Positions 54,459-63,628 of a stretch of DNA of 64,000 nucleotides are shown here, piece by piece. This DNA comes from Nocardia arthritidis. GTDB lineage: Bacteria > Actinomycetota > Actinomycetes > Mycobacteriales > Mycobacteriaceae. Location: positions 8,742,001 through 8,806,000 of the forward strand of contig NZ_CP046172.1 in assembly GCF_011801145.1 (NCBI RefSeq). The letters are read 5' to 3'. A program made the translations under genes and the position numbers. Position 1 is the first letter of the stretch. Every line of letters starts with the position of its first letter. Below the pieces are notes generated by a model, which searched no databases, was not told the origin of the DNA, and saw nothing but the letters and a program-made list of their open reading frames with translations.

Positions 54459-55307
54459 ATGCATGTCGGTATCGGCCTGCCCATTTCCGACCCATCCACC
54501 CTGCTCGATTGGGCCAACCGCGCCGAAGACGGCCCGTTCCGGACCCTCGGCCTGCTGGATCGGCTCGTCTACGACAATCCCGAACCGCTGGTCGCGCTCG
54601 CCATGGTGGCAGGCGCCACCGAACGGATCCGCGTGCAGACCGAGGTGCTCATCGCACCGCTGCGCGACACCGCGCTGCTCGCGAAGCAGGCCGCGACGCT
54701 GGACCTGATGTCCGGCGGGCGGTTCGTCCTCGGCCTCGGCGTCGGCGGACGTGCCGACGACCACATCGCGTCCGGCACCGATATCCGCACCCGCGGCCGC
54801 AGATTCGACGAGCAGATCGGCCTGATGCGCAAGCTGTGGTCCGGTGAACCGTACGGCCCGGACTGCGGCCCGATCGGTCCCGCCCCGGTCCACCCCGGCG
54901 GCCCGGAAATTCTGCTCGGTGGCTTCCAGCCCGTCGCACTCGATCGGGTAGGCCGTTGGGGCACAGGCTTTCTCGCGGCGGCCGCGCCGTCGTGGGCCGG
55001 TGGGCTCTTCGATCAGGTTCGCCATTCCTGGCGCGAGCACGGCCGCTCTGGTGAGCCGCGGATCGTCGCGCAGGTCAATGTCGCGCTCGGCGCGCCGGAT
55101 GTGGTCGACGACGCCCGCGCCGCGATGGGCGCGTACTACGAATTCAGCGGCCGCGCGGACTACATGCTCGCGGGCATGCTCACCACTCCTGACGAAATCC
55201 GCGGCGCGATAAAGCAATTCGAAGATCTCGGTGCGGACGAGGTCATGCTCTACTGCTACGGCCGCGATGCCGGGCAGGTCGATCGCCTGGCCGATATCGT
55301 CGACTGA
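54459..55307 (+). CDS. LLM-class flavin/F420 oxidoreductase
   Basis: A 282-residue luciferase-like monooxygenase fold protein (MHVGIGLPISDPS; LLDRLVYDNPEPLVALAMVAGATERIRVQTEVLIAPLRD; LDLMSGGRFVLGLGVGGRADD; LLGGFQPVALDRVGRWGTGFL). ATG 54459 follows CGGAGG. It is preceded by a leader with a terminator-like hairpin, so expression may be controlled by attenuation. Substrate unknown; it stands alone before ispE (convergent). Confidence 0.88.
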   Translation: MHVGIGLPISDPSTLLDWANRAEDGPFRTLGLLDRLVYDNPEPLVALAMVAGATERIRVQTEVLIAPLRDTALLAKQAATLDLMSGGRFVLGLGVGGRADDHIASGTDIRTRGRRFDEQIGLMRKLWSGEPYGPDCGPIGPAPVHPGGPEILLGGFQPVALDRVGRWGTGFLAAAAPSWAGGLFDQVRHSWREHGRSGEPRIVAQVNVALGAPDVVDDARAAMGAYYEFSGRADYMLAGMLTTPDEIRGAIKQFEDLGADEVMLYCYGRDAGQVDRLADIVD

Positions 55308-55312
55308 ACCGG

Positions 55313-56230
55313 TCAGCGTTTGCCGGGTGTCTCCAGCACTCGGGCGCCCGGCACCGGTCCGCTGGCCGTGCGCACGCTGCGGCAGACGCCCGCGCCCGCG
55401 AGTTCCGCGGCCACGGCCACCGCCGCCGCCTCGCTGTCGCAGAGAAATGCGCAGGTGGGGCCCGATCCGGAGACCAACCCGGCGAGGGCGCCCGCACCGA
55501 CGCCCGCCCGCAGGGTGCGGCGCAGTTCCGGCTTCAGCGAGAGCGCGGCGGCCTGTAGATCGTTGCCGAGCAGCGGCGCGAGCAGTTTCGGATCACCGGC
55601 GGCCAGCGCCTGCATGAGCCGCTGCGGTTCGCCGAGCCGTGGCGGATTCCCGTTCTCCCGCAACCGATCCAGCTCGGCGTATACCGCCGGGGTGGACAGG
55701 CCGCCCTTCGCCAACGCGATAACCCAGTGAAAAGTGTTGCGGGACAATACCGGAAGCAAACGCTCCCCCCGCCCGGTGCCGAGCGCGGTACCGCCCTGCA
55801 GCGCGAACGGCACATCGCTGCCGAGTTCCGCCGCGATACCGGACAATTCGTCCCGGCTCAGCCCCAGATCCCACAGCTCGTTGAGCCCGACCAGGGTGGC
55901 GGCCGCATCCGCGCTGCCGCCCGCCATGCCGCCCGCCACCGGAATCCCCTTGGCGATCGCGATCTCCACCAGCGGCGCGCGCCCGGCCAGATGGGCGAGC
56001 CGGACGGCCGCCTTCCAGACCAGGTTGGTCCGATCGGTCGGCACCTCCGCCGCGCCCTCGCCGCTGACCCGGACGGTCAGCGAGGCCGCGGGTGCGATCT
56101 CGAGGTCGTCGCTCAGTGACAGCGCCTGAAAGACCGTGGTCAGATCGTGGTAGCCGTCCGCGCGCAGGTCGCCGACGCCGAGGTGAAGGTTCACCTTCGA
56201 CGGCGCACGCACGGTGACTGGGCTGGGCAC
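55313..56230 (-). CDS. ispE: 4-diphosphocytidyl-2-C-methyl-D-erythritol kinase
   Basis: Phosphorylates CDP-ME in the MEP isoprenoid pathway. The 305-residue GHMP kinase has [31 protein letters not shown], the ATP loop [41 protein letters not shown] and a C-terminal [10 protein letters not shown]. The GTG at 56230 gives an N-terminus like the M. tuberculosis enzyme; a TTG at 56251 adds seven residues. No ksgA homologue is adjacent, unlike in mycobacteria. Confidence 0.95.
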   Translation of the reverse strand: MPSPVTVRAPSKVNLHLGVGDLRADGYHDLTTVFQALSLSDDLEIAPAASLTVRVSGEGAAEVPTDRTNLVWKAAVRLAHLAGRAPLVEIAIAKGIPVAGGMAGGSADAAATLVGLNELWDLGLSRDELSGIAAELGSDVPFALQGGTALGTGRGERLLPVLSRNTFHWVIALAKGGLSTPAVYAELDRLRENGNPPRLGEPQRLMQALAAGDPKLLAPLLGNDLQAAALSLKPELRRTLRAGVGAGALAGLVSGSGPTCAFLCDSEAAAVAVAAELAGAGVCRSVRTASGPVPGARVLETPGKR

Positions 56231-56400
56231 TACTGACAACACGAGACCCAAGCATAAGGGGCACGGCGCGGCGAAGTCCGACCGAAAACCGGTACGCCGC
56301 CGATCTCACCCCCGCGCCGCCGGACAGGCCGGGCGGAACCGATGGTGACCGACACCACTCCTATCGGCACCGCGCCGGTATATAACGGCAAGGGCACGCG

Positions 56401-57258
56401 GTGTGGGGGACGGCGAAACACTTGCGTAGCAGGCGAACCCGCGTGCGACCATTAGGGGTGATCGATCGGTCCCGGGACAGGGACAAAACCGAACCGTCCG
56501 TGCGAATACCGAGGGCGAGTACCGAACGCCTCTGGTCCATTGTCGGGATATACGTCGCGGCAACGCTTCTCGGATCCGCCGCGCTACTCGTGGTGCAGCG
56601 GTGGTCCGGAATAGATTCCGACGCATTGTCGCTGGTGCAGTTCGGTCCGGCGGTCGGGGCGCTGTTCTGCTGGATCCTCTTCGAAACGACGCTGCGCGGG
56701 CTGGCCCCGGCGCCGCTGCCTGCCGCGCGGGTGCGCACCGATCTCGGTTACCTCGTCGCGGCGTGTGTGATCTTCGGCGTCCTGCTCGCGGGTATGGCGG
56801 CGACGGCCGGGTACCACCCGCCCGGCCCGCAATCGTTCGGCGGCGTACCGTTCGGACTGCTGCTCGTACTCCAATTGATCGGCGCCTGCGGTGAGGAGAT
56901 CGGTTGGCGCGGCCTGCTGCAGCCGGTGCTCGAAACGCACTATCGGCGCTGGCTGGCGATCTTGGTCACGGGCGTGATCTGGGCGCTGTGGCACGTACAG
57001 GTGATCGCCGCCGGACCGGTGATCGCGCTGTCCTTCCTCGTCTCGACCGTCACCTTCGCGATACTGCTCGGAACGCTCGGCAATGGCGGTGTGCGGCAAC
57101 GAATAACGGTGGCGACGGTCGGCCACTGGTTGATCAACATGATGACCTACCTGGCCGTCGGCGCGGATGCGCACACCAGCCCGCAGGTGATGCTGCTCGC
57201 GGTCGCCGCCGCGATCGTCACCGCGGCGCTCGGCCTGCGCACGCTGCGCCGGGATTGA
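56401..57258 (+). CDS. CPBP-family intramembrane protease
   Basis: A multi-pass membrane protein of 285 aa, Rce1-like. The catalytic motif EEIGWRG lies after IGACG, followed by WALWHVQVIAAGP (His) and VATVGHWLINMMTY (second His region). Such proteases process prenylated or bacteriocin-like peptides or act in stress; the substrate is unknown. GTG 56401 has AAGGG 7 bases upstream and TATAAC (56381-56386) as possible -10. Confidence 0.88.
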   Translation: MWGTAKHLRSRRTRVRPLGVIDRSRDRDKTEPSVRIPRASTERLWSIVGIYVAATLLGSAALLVVQRWSGIDSDALSLVQFGPAVGALFCWILFETTLRGLAPAPLPAARVRTDLGYLVAACVIFGVLLAGMAATAGYHPPGPQSFGGVPFGLLLVLQLIGACGEEIGWRGLLQPVLETHYRRWLAILVTGVIWALWHVQVIAAGPVIALSFLVSTVTFAILLGTLGNGGVRQRITVATVGHWLINMMTYLAVGADAHTSPQVMLLAVAAAIVTAALGLRTLRRD

Positions 57259-57262
57259 CCCC

Positions 57263-57292
57263 TTGCCATCAAGTACCCATGGGGGGTATGTT
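57263..57292 (+). promoter_or_regulatory. Copper operon promoter with CsoR-like operator
   Basis: TTGCCA (57263-57268) and TATGTT (57287-57292) are 18 bases apart, and GTACCCATGGGGGGTATG (57273-57290), with ACCC/GGGT arms around a G/C-rich centre, fills the spacer. This matches CsoR copper-repressor sites in actinobacteria (TACCCC...GGGGTA). Confidence 0.7.
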
Positions 57293-57308
57293 TTCTCGTG
57301 CCGGGCAG

Positions 57309-57325
57309 ATACCCCGGCACGGTAT
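57309..57325 (+). promoter_or_regulatory. Second CsoR-like site
   Basis: ATACCCCGGCACGGTAT has the same TACCCC...GGTA outline, 36 bases after the first site and 26 before the copper-chaperone start. Confidence 0.5.
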
Positions 57326-57351
57326 GATGAATACGAGCGAAGGAGTCGGAC

Positions 57352-57558
57352 ATGTCCACCAGCACCTACACCGTCACCGGAATGACCTGCGGGCACTGCG
57401 TGAGCTCGGTGAAGTCGGAGATCGGCAAGATCGATGGCGTCACCTCGGTGGACGTCGACCTCGCCTCCGGCGCAGTCCGGGTGGAGAGCACCGCGCCGCT
57501 CTCCGACGCCGATATCGTCGCCGCGGTGGACGAGGCCGGTTACGAAGTCGCCGTCTGA
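57352..57558 (+). CDS. copZ: Copper chaperone CopZ-like (HMA domain)
   Basis: A 68-residue heavy-metal-associated domain protein with the metal loop GMTCGHCVSSV (Cys13, Cys16 approx.) and the ferredoxin-like fold pattern (VTSVDVDLASGAVRVES; AVDEAGYEVAV). It carries Cu(I) to the P-type ATPase encoded two genes later. ATG 57352 follows AGGAG. The stop overlaps the next start (TGATG). CsoR-like sites upstream indicate copper induction. Confidence 0.93.
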   Translation: MSTSTYTVTGMTCGHCVSSVKSEIGKIDGVTSVDVDLASGAVRVESTAPLSDADIVAAVDEAGYEVAV

Positions 57559-58424
57559 TGCGGGAAAGGCTGAAGCTCGCCGCGTTCGGCGGCGGGCTGA
57601 TCCTGCTGTTCGGCGCGGCGCTCGGCGTCGGCGCGCTGGTCGGCGAGTCGTCGCCGACGGCGGATGACGAAAGCCGCCCCGGAACCGGGCTCGCCGACTC
57701 CCACGACGGATACACGTTCGCCGATCTGACCGCGCCCACCGAGCCGAATCAGGTTGGGCCGCTCCGCTTCCGAATCACCGGACCGGATGGATCCACGGTC
57801 ACGAAATTCACCGCACAGCACGACAAGCAGCTGCATCTGATCGTCGCCAGATCGGACGCCACCGGCTATCGCCACGTGCATCCGGTGATGGATGCCGCGG
57901 GCACCTGGTCGATCGACTGGAAATGGGCCGAGCCCGGCTCGTACCGCATCTTCGCCGATTTCGCGCCGGACGCCGCGAGCGACCTGGTGCTCAGCCGCAC
58001 CATTACCGTCGCGGGAAATGCTGTCCCACAACCACTTCCGCCGCCCGCGCGGACCGTTGCGGTGGACGGTTACCGGGTGACGCTCACCGGAGACCTGACC
58101 ACCGCGGGCAGCGAGCTACGCTTCGCCATCAGCCGGGACGGCACGCCGGTCACCGATCTGGAACCGTATCTCGGCGCATACGCCCACCTGGTCGCCCTGC
58201 GCGGCAACGATCTGGCCTATCTGCACGTGCATCCCGAAGGCGAAATCGGCCGCACCCCAGCGGGTCCCGAGGTCGCTTTCCACGCACAGGCGCCCAGCGC
58301 GGGCGACTATCGGCTGTATCTCGACTTCGTGCATCATGGCGCGGTGCACACCGCCGAGTTCACCGTCGAATCCGCCACCGCTGCGGCCGATTCCGTCGCG
58401 CACACGCACGGCGGCGACCACTGA
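57558..58424 (+). CDS. Membrane-anchored extracytoplasmic protein of the copper operon
   Basis: A 288-residue protein with an N-terminal membrane helix ([23 protein letters not shown]) and an exported part made of two similar beta-rich halves ([30 protein letters not shown]...[49 protein letters not shown]). The repeated HxHP motifs and the His-rich C-terminus (VAHTHGGDH) suggest metal binding outside the cell. It is coupled to both neighbours by 1-base overlaps. Found in this position in other actinobacterial copper operons as I recall; function not established. Confidence 0.82.
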   Translation: MRERLKLAAFGGGLILLFGAALGVGALVGESSPTADDESRPGTGLADSHDGYTFADLTAPTEPNQVGPLRFRITGPDGSTVTKFTAQHDKQLHLIVARSDATGYRHVHPVMDAAGTWSIDWKWAEPGSYRIFADFAPDAASDLVLSRTITVAGNAVPQPLPPPARTVAVDGYRVTLTGDLTTAGSELRFAISRDGTPVTDLEPYLGAYAHLVALRGNDLAYLHVHPEGEIGRTPAGPEVAFHAQAPSAGDYRLYLDFVHHGAVHTAEFTVESATAAADSVAHTHGGDH

Positions 58425-60679
58425 TGACCGAAGCGCACGCCCCGGCGCCACCGCGGCCGAACGCGGCGCCCCGCTCGCTCGAATTGGCGATCGGCGGGAT
58501 GACCTGCGCATCCTGTGCGGCGCGAATCGAGAAGAAGCTCAACCGGATCGAGGGCGTGCACGCCACCGTCAACTATGCGACGGAGAAGGCGAAGGTCAGT
58601 CATCCGCCGACGGTCTCGCCGGAACGACTGATCGAACAGGTGGTCGGCGCGGGATACACGGCTCATGTGCCCGCACCCGCCGAGCACGATGTGGTGCCGT
58701 CCGGCGATCTGCTCGGGTTGCGCAGGCGGCTGCTGGTGAGCATCGCGCTCGCGGTGCCGGTGATCGCGCTCGCCATGCTGCCCTTCCTGCAATTCACCGG
58801 CTGGCAATGGCTTTCGCTGGTGCTGACCGTCCCGGTGGTGTTCTGGGGCGGGGCCCGTTTCCACCACGCTGCGGTCACGAACGCTCGGCACGGCGCGGCC
58901 ACCATGGATACGCTGATCTCCGTCGGCACGCTGGCGGCATTCGGGTGGTCGGTGTTCGCGCTGTTCGCGGGGCCGGGCGGCGGATCCGGGTCGGCCGGTA
59001 TGGCGGGGATGAGTCTCACTGTGCCGCGCGGTGATTCGACCGCGCACGTCTATTTCGAGGTGGCGGCCGGGATCATCATCTTCCTGCTGACGGGGCGATA
59101 TTTCGAGACCCGGGCCAAACAGCGGGCCGGCTCGGCGCTGCGCGCGCTGCTGGAACTCGGCGCAAAGGATGTGTCGCTGCTTCGCGACGACACCGAAATC
59201 CGGATCCCCATCGGCGAATTGGGCGTCGGCGACCACTTCCTGGTGCGGCCCGGTGAGAAGGTCGCCACCGACGGCGTTGTCGTCGCGGGTAATTCGGCCG
59301 TCGACCTGAGCATGCTGACCGGTGAATCGCTGCCCGTCGACGTCGGCCCCGGTGACAGTGTCGCGGGCGCGACGGTGAATTCCGGTGGCCTGCTCACCGT
59401 GCGCGCCACCAAGGTCGGCGCAGATACGCAGCTGGCCCGGATGGCCGCGCTGGTCGAGGAGGCGCAGAACGGCAAGGCGCCGGTGCAGCGGCTGGCCGAC
59501 GAGGTGGCCGGGATATTCGTGCCCGTCGTGCTCGCGCTTTCCCTACTGACGCTGAACTTTTGGGTTGCGAACGGGGTCGGCGCGGCGACGGCGGTCGGCG
59601 CGGCCGTCGCGGTGCTGATCATCGCCTGCCCGTGCGCACTCGGCCTCGCGACGCCGACCGCGCTGCTGGTCGGGACCGGACGCGGGGCGCAGCTCGGCAT
59701 TTTGATCACCGGCCCGCAGGTGCTCGAATCGACCCGGCGCGTCGATACGGTGTTGCTGGACAAGACCGGAACGGTGACCACCGGCCGGATGGCGCTCGAC
59801 TCGATCGTCACCGGCGCCGGGATCGAGGAGCGGGAACTGCTCGCGATCGCGGCGACCGTCGAACACGGCTCGGAGCATCCGGTGGCGCGGGCCGTCGTCG
59901 CGGCCGCCGAGGAGCGGGATATCGCGCGAATGTCGTTGTCTCGGTTCACCGATCACGGCGGTAAGGGTGTGCTGGGGTCGGTCGGCGGGCGGGCCGTGGT
60001 GATCGGCAGGGGCGCGCTGCTCGACGAGCGGTCGATCGAGATACCCGAAGAACTCACCGCCGCAAAGGAAGCCGCGGAGGCGGCGGGCCGCACCGCCGTG
60101 CTCGTCGCCTGGGACGGGCTCGCGCGCGGCCTGCTGATCCTCGCCGACACGGTCAAACCCACCAGTGCACAGGCGGTTACCGAATTGCGCGCGCTCGGGC
60201 TGGAGCCGATCCTGCTCACCGGCGACAATGTGGCCGCCGCGCACGCCGTCGCGGACCAGGTCGGCATCCGCACCGTCATCGCCGACGTATTGCCGGGCGA
60301 CAAGCTGGATGTGGTGCGGGACCTGCAATTTCGCGGCAAGGTCGTCGCGATGGTCGGCGACGGCGTCAACGATGCGGCCGCGCTGGCCCAGGCGGATCTC
60401 GGCATCGCCATGGGCACCGGCACCGACGTCGCCATCGAGGCCAGCGACATCACCCTGGTGCGCGGCGATCTGCGCACCGTCGGCGCGGCGATCCGCTTGT
60501 CCCGCAAGACATTGCGCACCATCAAGGGCAACCTGTTCTGGGCCTTCGGCTACAACGTCGCGGCCATCCCGCTGGCCGCGGCCGGACTGTTGAATCCGAT
60601 GCTCGCGGGTGCGGCAATGGCGCTTTCCAGCATCTTCGTCGTGACGAACAGCCTGCGACTGCGCAACTTCCGCGGATAA
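58424..60679 (+). CDS. copA: Cu(I)-translocating P-type ATPase
   Basis: Exports Cu(I) with ATP. The 751-residue protein has one N-terminal HMA domain ([20 protein letters not shown]), eight membrane helices, LTGESLPVD (actuator TGES), the channel motif [22 protein letters not shown] (phosphorylated Asp), SEHPVARAV and [18 protein letters not shown]. The conserved NP/YN residues ([39 protein letters not shown]) identify the IB-1 copper class. Overlaps the preceding gene by 1 base; last gene of the CsoR-type operon. Confidence 0.96.
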   Translation: MTEAHAPAPPRPNAAPRSLELAIGGMTCASCAARIEKKLNRIEGVHATVNYATEKAKVSHPPTVSPERLIEQVVGAGYTAHVPAPAEHDVVPSGDLLGLRRRLLVSIALAVPVIALAMLPFLQFTGWQWLSLVLTVPVVFWGGARFHHAAVTNARHGAATMDTLISVGTLAAFGWSVFALFAGPGGGSGSAGMAGMSLTVPRGDSTAHVYFEVAAGIIIFLLTGRYFETRAKQRAGSALRALLELGAKDVSLLRDDTEIRIPIGELGVGDHFLVRPGEKVATDGVVVAGNSAVDLSMLTGESLPVDVGPGDSVAGATVNSGGLLTVRATKVGADTQLARMAALVEEAQNGKAPVQRLADEVAGIFVPVVLALSLLTLNFWVANGVGAATAVGAAVAVLIIACPCALGLATPTALLVGTGRGAQLGILITGPQVLESTRRVDTVLLDKTGTVTTGRMALDSIVTGAGIEERELLAIAATVEHGSEHPVARAVVAAAEERDIARMSLSRFTDHGGKGVLGSVGGRAVVIGRGALLDERSIEIPEELTAAKEAAEAAGRTAVLVAWDGLARGLLILADTVKPTSAQAVTELRALGLEPILLTGDNVAAAHAVADQVGIRTVIADVLPGDKLDVVRDLQFRGKVVAMVGDGVNDAAALAQADLGIAMGTGTDVAIEASDITLVRGDLRTVGAAIRLSRKTLRTIKGNLFWAFGYNVAAIPLAAAGLLNPMLAGAAMALSSIFVVTNSLRLRNFRG

Positions 60680-60738
60680 CCGGTTCGGTGTCAGGTCGAT
60701 GTCCGGCCCGTGTCAAGCGGGTCGGCGACTGTATCGGC

Positions 60739-62433
60739 GTGAACAGCACAGCACTTGCCTCCGGACTTCTGCGCAGGGATCGCGCCCTCGCCCAACTGAT
60801 CCGTTTCGCGCTGGTCGGCGGTGTCAGCAACATTGCCTATGTCCTGTTGTTCATGGTCATGCACGGAACCGGGCCGCTGATCGCCAACGCCGCGGGCTCG
60901 ATCCTCAGCACGGTTATCGCCAACGAACTGCACCGGCGGCTCACCTTTCAGGCGGCCGGGCGGGTCGGGTGGTTCGCCGCGCAGTGCGAAGGCGGCGGGC
61001 TGGCGTTGATCGGCCTGCTGGTCAGCTCCGCGGCGCTGGCCGGCCTGCGGTGCTCGGCGCCCGACCTCGGCGATAGAGCGCAGGCGGGTGCGGTGCTCGC
61101 CGTCATGGCGGCGGTCGGCGGTATGCGCTTCATCGCATTGCGCGGCTTCGTCTTCGGAGCGCGACAGCCGCGTCAGCACGGTGACGGTCCGGTGTCAGGA
61201 CGGCGGGCGATCGTTGCCGCCATGATCAATTCACCGAAGAAAATGCCACGGATCTTCCAGCGCACGGCGGTGCTGGCGATGTCGGCGGCGCTGTTGACCG
61301 GGGCGGCGGGTGTGGCGGCCGCGGACGGCCCGGATACCGGGCAGGATCGCCCCGAGCTGCGCAAGGCCCTTCAGGAGGTCGCCGAGTACTCCGGCATCAC
61401 CGGGGTGCAGTTGCGGGTGCACGATCAGCGCGGCGAGTGGGTCGGCAGCGCCGGGGTACGTGAGTTGGGCAAGGCCGAGAAACCACCGACGGACGGGAAG
61501 TTCCGGATCGGCAGCACCACCAAGGCCTTCTACTCGACCGTGGTGCTGCAACTCGTGGGCGAGGGCAAGATCGGGCTGGACAGCCCGGCCGCCGATTACC
61601 TCCCCGATTTCGGGCTGGACCGGCGGATCACGGTGCGAATGCTGTTGCAGCACACCAGCGGTGTATTCAACTTCACCGGCGAGTATTTCCCCGACGGGAG
61701 ATACGAACCGGGAATCCCGTGGGCGGGCAAGGACTGGGTGGACAACCGCTTCCACACCTACCCGCCGGAGGAGCTGGCGCGGCTGGGGTTGGCCAAACCG
61801 CTGAAGTTCGCGCCGGGCACGGACTGGAGCTACTCGAACACCAACTACGTGCTGGCCAAGCTGATGATCGAGAAGGTCACCGGCAACTCCGACCGCGACG
61901 AGATACAGCGGCGAATCCTGCAGCCGCTCGGACTGCGGGACACCGTGGTGCCGGGCGATTCGCCGGACATCGCCGAACCGCACGCGCACGGCTACTACAA
62001 ATACGAAGACGCCGGGCAATGGAAGACGATCGACGTCACCCGGCAGAACCCCTCCTGGATCTCCGCCGCCGGTGACATGATTTCGACCACCGCGGATCTC
62101 CACACATTCTTCTCCTCGTTGGTCGGCGGAAAACTGCTCCCGGCCGCGCTACTGACCGAGATGACCAAGATGCACCCGACACCCCTCCCGACGATGAGCT
62201 ACGGCCTCGGGCTGGAGATGTGGGACGTGGGCTGTGGATCCGTCCTCGCCTCCGACGGCGGTGTCCAGGGCTACGGAACGCTGGTGTACAGCACCCCCGA
62301 CGGCAGTAAGACCTTGGAAGCCTCGGTGACCTACGTTGACGCCGATGAAAAGCATGCCCCAGTAGAAGCTCAGCAGAAGGCGGTGCAGCGGCTCACCAGC
62401 GAAGTGTTCTGTGGCGGACAAGCCGCAGGCTGA
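60739..62433 (+). CDS. GtrA-domain/serine hydrolase in-frame fusion
   Basis: One open frame joins two usually separate proteins. Residues about 15-140 form a four-helix GtrA domain (LAQLIRFALVGGVSNIAYVLLFM; NELHRRLTF; GGMRFIALRGFVFG). From about 160 comes a signal-like helix (MPRIFQRTAVLAMSAALLTGAAGVAAADG) and a class C beta-lactamase/DD-peptidase-like domain with GSTTKAF (Ser-x-x-Lys), YSNTNY (Tyr-x-Asn) and SDGGVQGYG. No stop codon separates them. GTG 60739 is a likely start. Alternatively the hydrolase is made separately from ATG 61222 or 61243. The hydrolase resembles D-alanyl-D-alanine carboxypeptidases and esterases. Confidence 0.75.
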   Translation: MNSTALASGLLRRDRALAQLIRFALVGGVSNIAYVLLFMVMHGTGPLIANAAGSILSTVIANELHRRLTFQAAGRVGWFAAQCEGGGLALIGLLVSSAALAGLRCSAPDLGDRAQAGAVLAVMAAVGGMRFIALRGFVFGARQPRQHGDGPVSGRRAIVAAMINSPKKMPRIFQRTAVLAMSAALLTGAAGVAAADGPDTGQDRPELRKALQEVAEYSGITGVQLRVHDQRGEWVGSAGVRELGKAEKPPTDGKFRIGSTTKAFYSTVVLQLVGEGKIGLDSPAADYLPDFGLDRRITVRMLLQHTSGVFNFTGEYFPDGRYEPGIPWAGKDWVDNRFHTYPPEELARLGLAKPLKFAPGTDWSYSNTNYVLAKLMIEKVTGNSDRDEIQRRILQPLGLRDTVVPGDSPDIAEPHAHGYYKYEDAGQWKTIDVTRQNPSWISAAGDMISTTADLHTFFSSLVGGKLLPAALLTEMTKMHPTPLPTMSYGLGLEMWDVGCGSVLASDGGVQGYGTLVYSTPDGSKTLEASVTYVDADEKHAPVEAQQKAVQRLTSEVFCGGQAAG

Positions 62434-62519
62434 TTCCGCCCGCCCCGGGGGTGTCCGCACCGCGGCGGCAGCTCCCGGGGCCGACACCATTCACGAACAG
62501 TTCGAGGAATTCCCTTGTC

Positions 62520-63305
62520 ATGCAAGCATTCACAGATACTCGACCGAACAGAACAGTCGAGCGGTTGCTGAGCGACCGCCACCCGCTGCCGCTGTCCATC
62601 GCGTTGCATCTGGTACCCGGCGCACTGATCGTCGCCGCCTACCTGCTCGTCGGCGAACCATTCGCCGAAGCCATCGGCTACCCGGCTCTCCTGGGTTGGG
62701 CGATCGCGCTGTGCCTGATTCTGATCCCGATCCTGGCGGGGCTGCTTTGGTTGGGCCGAAAACGCAACGGACACTTCTCATTTCACGGTGTACTGCACTA
62801 CACTGGAAGACCGCTCTCGCGCGGGAAGCTCGTGGCGATGGTCATCCCCCTCATCGGATGGATGCTGGTGGTGGGGTTCGCGCTGGCACCGGTGAACAAT
62901 TTCTGCAAAGGCTTCTTCACCTGGCTCCCATACGCGAACACCGGCGACAGCCCGACCTCATATCTCGACGGGTACTCGCATTCGGTCATGCTCACCACGA
63001 TGGCGATAAGCCTGCCGCTGACCGGAATCTCCTTGCCGCTCATCGAAGAGCTGTACTTCCGCGGCTTCCTGCTGCCCCGCATCGCACACCTCGGCAACTG
63101 GGCGCCGGTAGCCAGCACACTCCTGTTCTCGCTCTACCACTTCTGGTCGCCGTGGATGTTCGTGTCGCGCACCATCTTCACCTTCCCAGGCTTCTGGTTC
63201 GCCTGGCGAGACAAGGACATTCGGCTCTCCATCGGAATGCACGTCGGCGTAGACGCCCTACTGGCCGCATCCGGCTTCACCGCCATCGCCCTGAACCTCA
63301 TCTAG
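62520..63305 (+). CDS. CPBP-family intramembrane protease
   Basis: A 261-residue multi-pass membrane protein. The catalytic EELYFRGFLLPR motif follows a helix (MAISLPLTGISLPLI); downstream LLFSLYHFWSPWMF and GMHVGVDALLA supply the two His ligands. ATG 62520 follows GAGGAATT. Together with the upstream serine hydrolase it might form a surface-stress or peptide-processing unit, but this is only positional. A second CPBP gene lies at 56401. Confidence 0.87.
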   Translation: MQAFTDTRPNRTVERLLSDRHPLPLSIALHLVPGALIVAAYLLVGEPFAEAIGYPALLGWAIALCLILIPILAGLLWLGRKRNGHFSFHGVLHYTGRPLSRGKLVAMVIPLIGWMLVVGFALAPVNNFCKGFFTWLPYANTGDSPTSYLDGYSHSVMLTTMAISLPLTGISLPLIEELYFRGFLLPRIAHLGNWAPVASTLLFSLYHFWSPWMFVSRTIFTFPGFWFAWRDKDIRLSIGMHVGVDALLAASGFTAIALNLI

Positions 63306-63478
63306 GAAAGCCCCCGCCCGGATACCCGGCCCGCCGAATCCCCACCGGATACACCGGGCGCGCCAGAAGCCACTCTTGCCCGGCGGCATCTACCCCTGCA
63401 TCGCATGACGCACTCGGCGAATTCGGGCGCGTTGCATCCGCACCCCGAATTCGTACGTGTCCAAAGCTGGCGGTGAGA

Positions 63479-63628
63479 TTACTTGTCGCCCTTGACATCC
63501 GCTGCGGTAGTGCGATGGCGGCGAATCTTGATACCCAGCTTCTCGGCTTCGCGCCGCCGTGCATCGCGCTGTTCCGGCGTCAACTGCACCCGGGTCGCAC
63601 GCATCGCTTCCTGCGTCAACGCACCCAT
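63479..63628 (-). CDS. 49-residue basic protein coupled to the ADP-ribosyltransferase-like gene
   Basis: MGALTQEAMRATRVQLTPEQ begins a short, charged, helical protein ending in a Lys/Arg-rich tail (GIKIRRHRTTAADVKGDK). The ATG overlaps the TGA of the upstream gene by 1 base, and GGGAGGTG lies 4 bases before it, so it is probably real and translated with its partner. No family is recognised. An antidote or accessory role for the upstream enzyme is a guess based on position. Confidence 0.6.
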   Translation of the reverse strand: MGALTQEAMRATRVQLTPEQRDARRREAEKLGIKIRRHRTTAADVKGDK

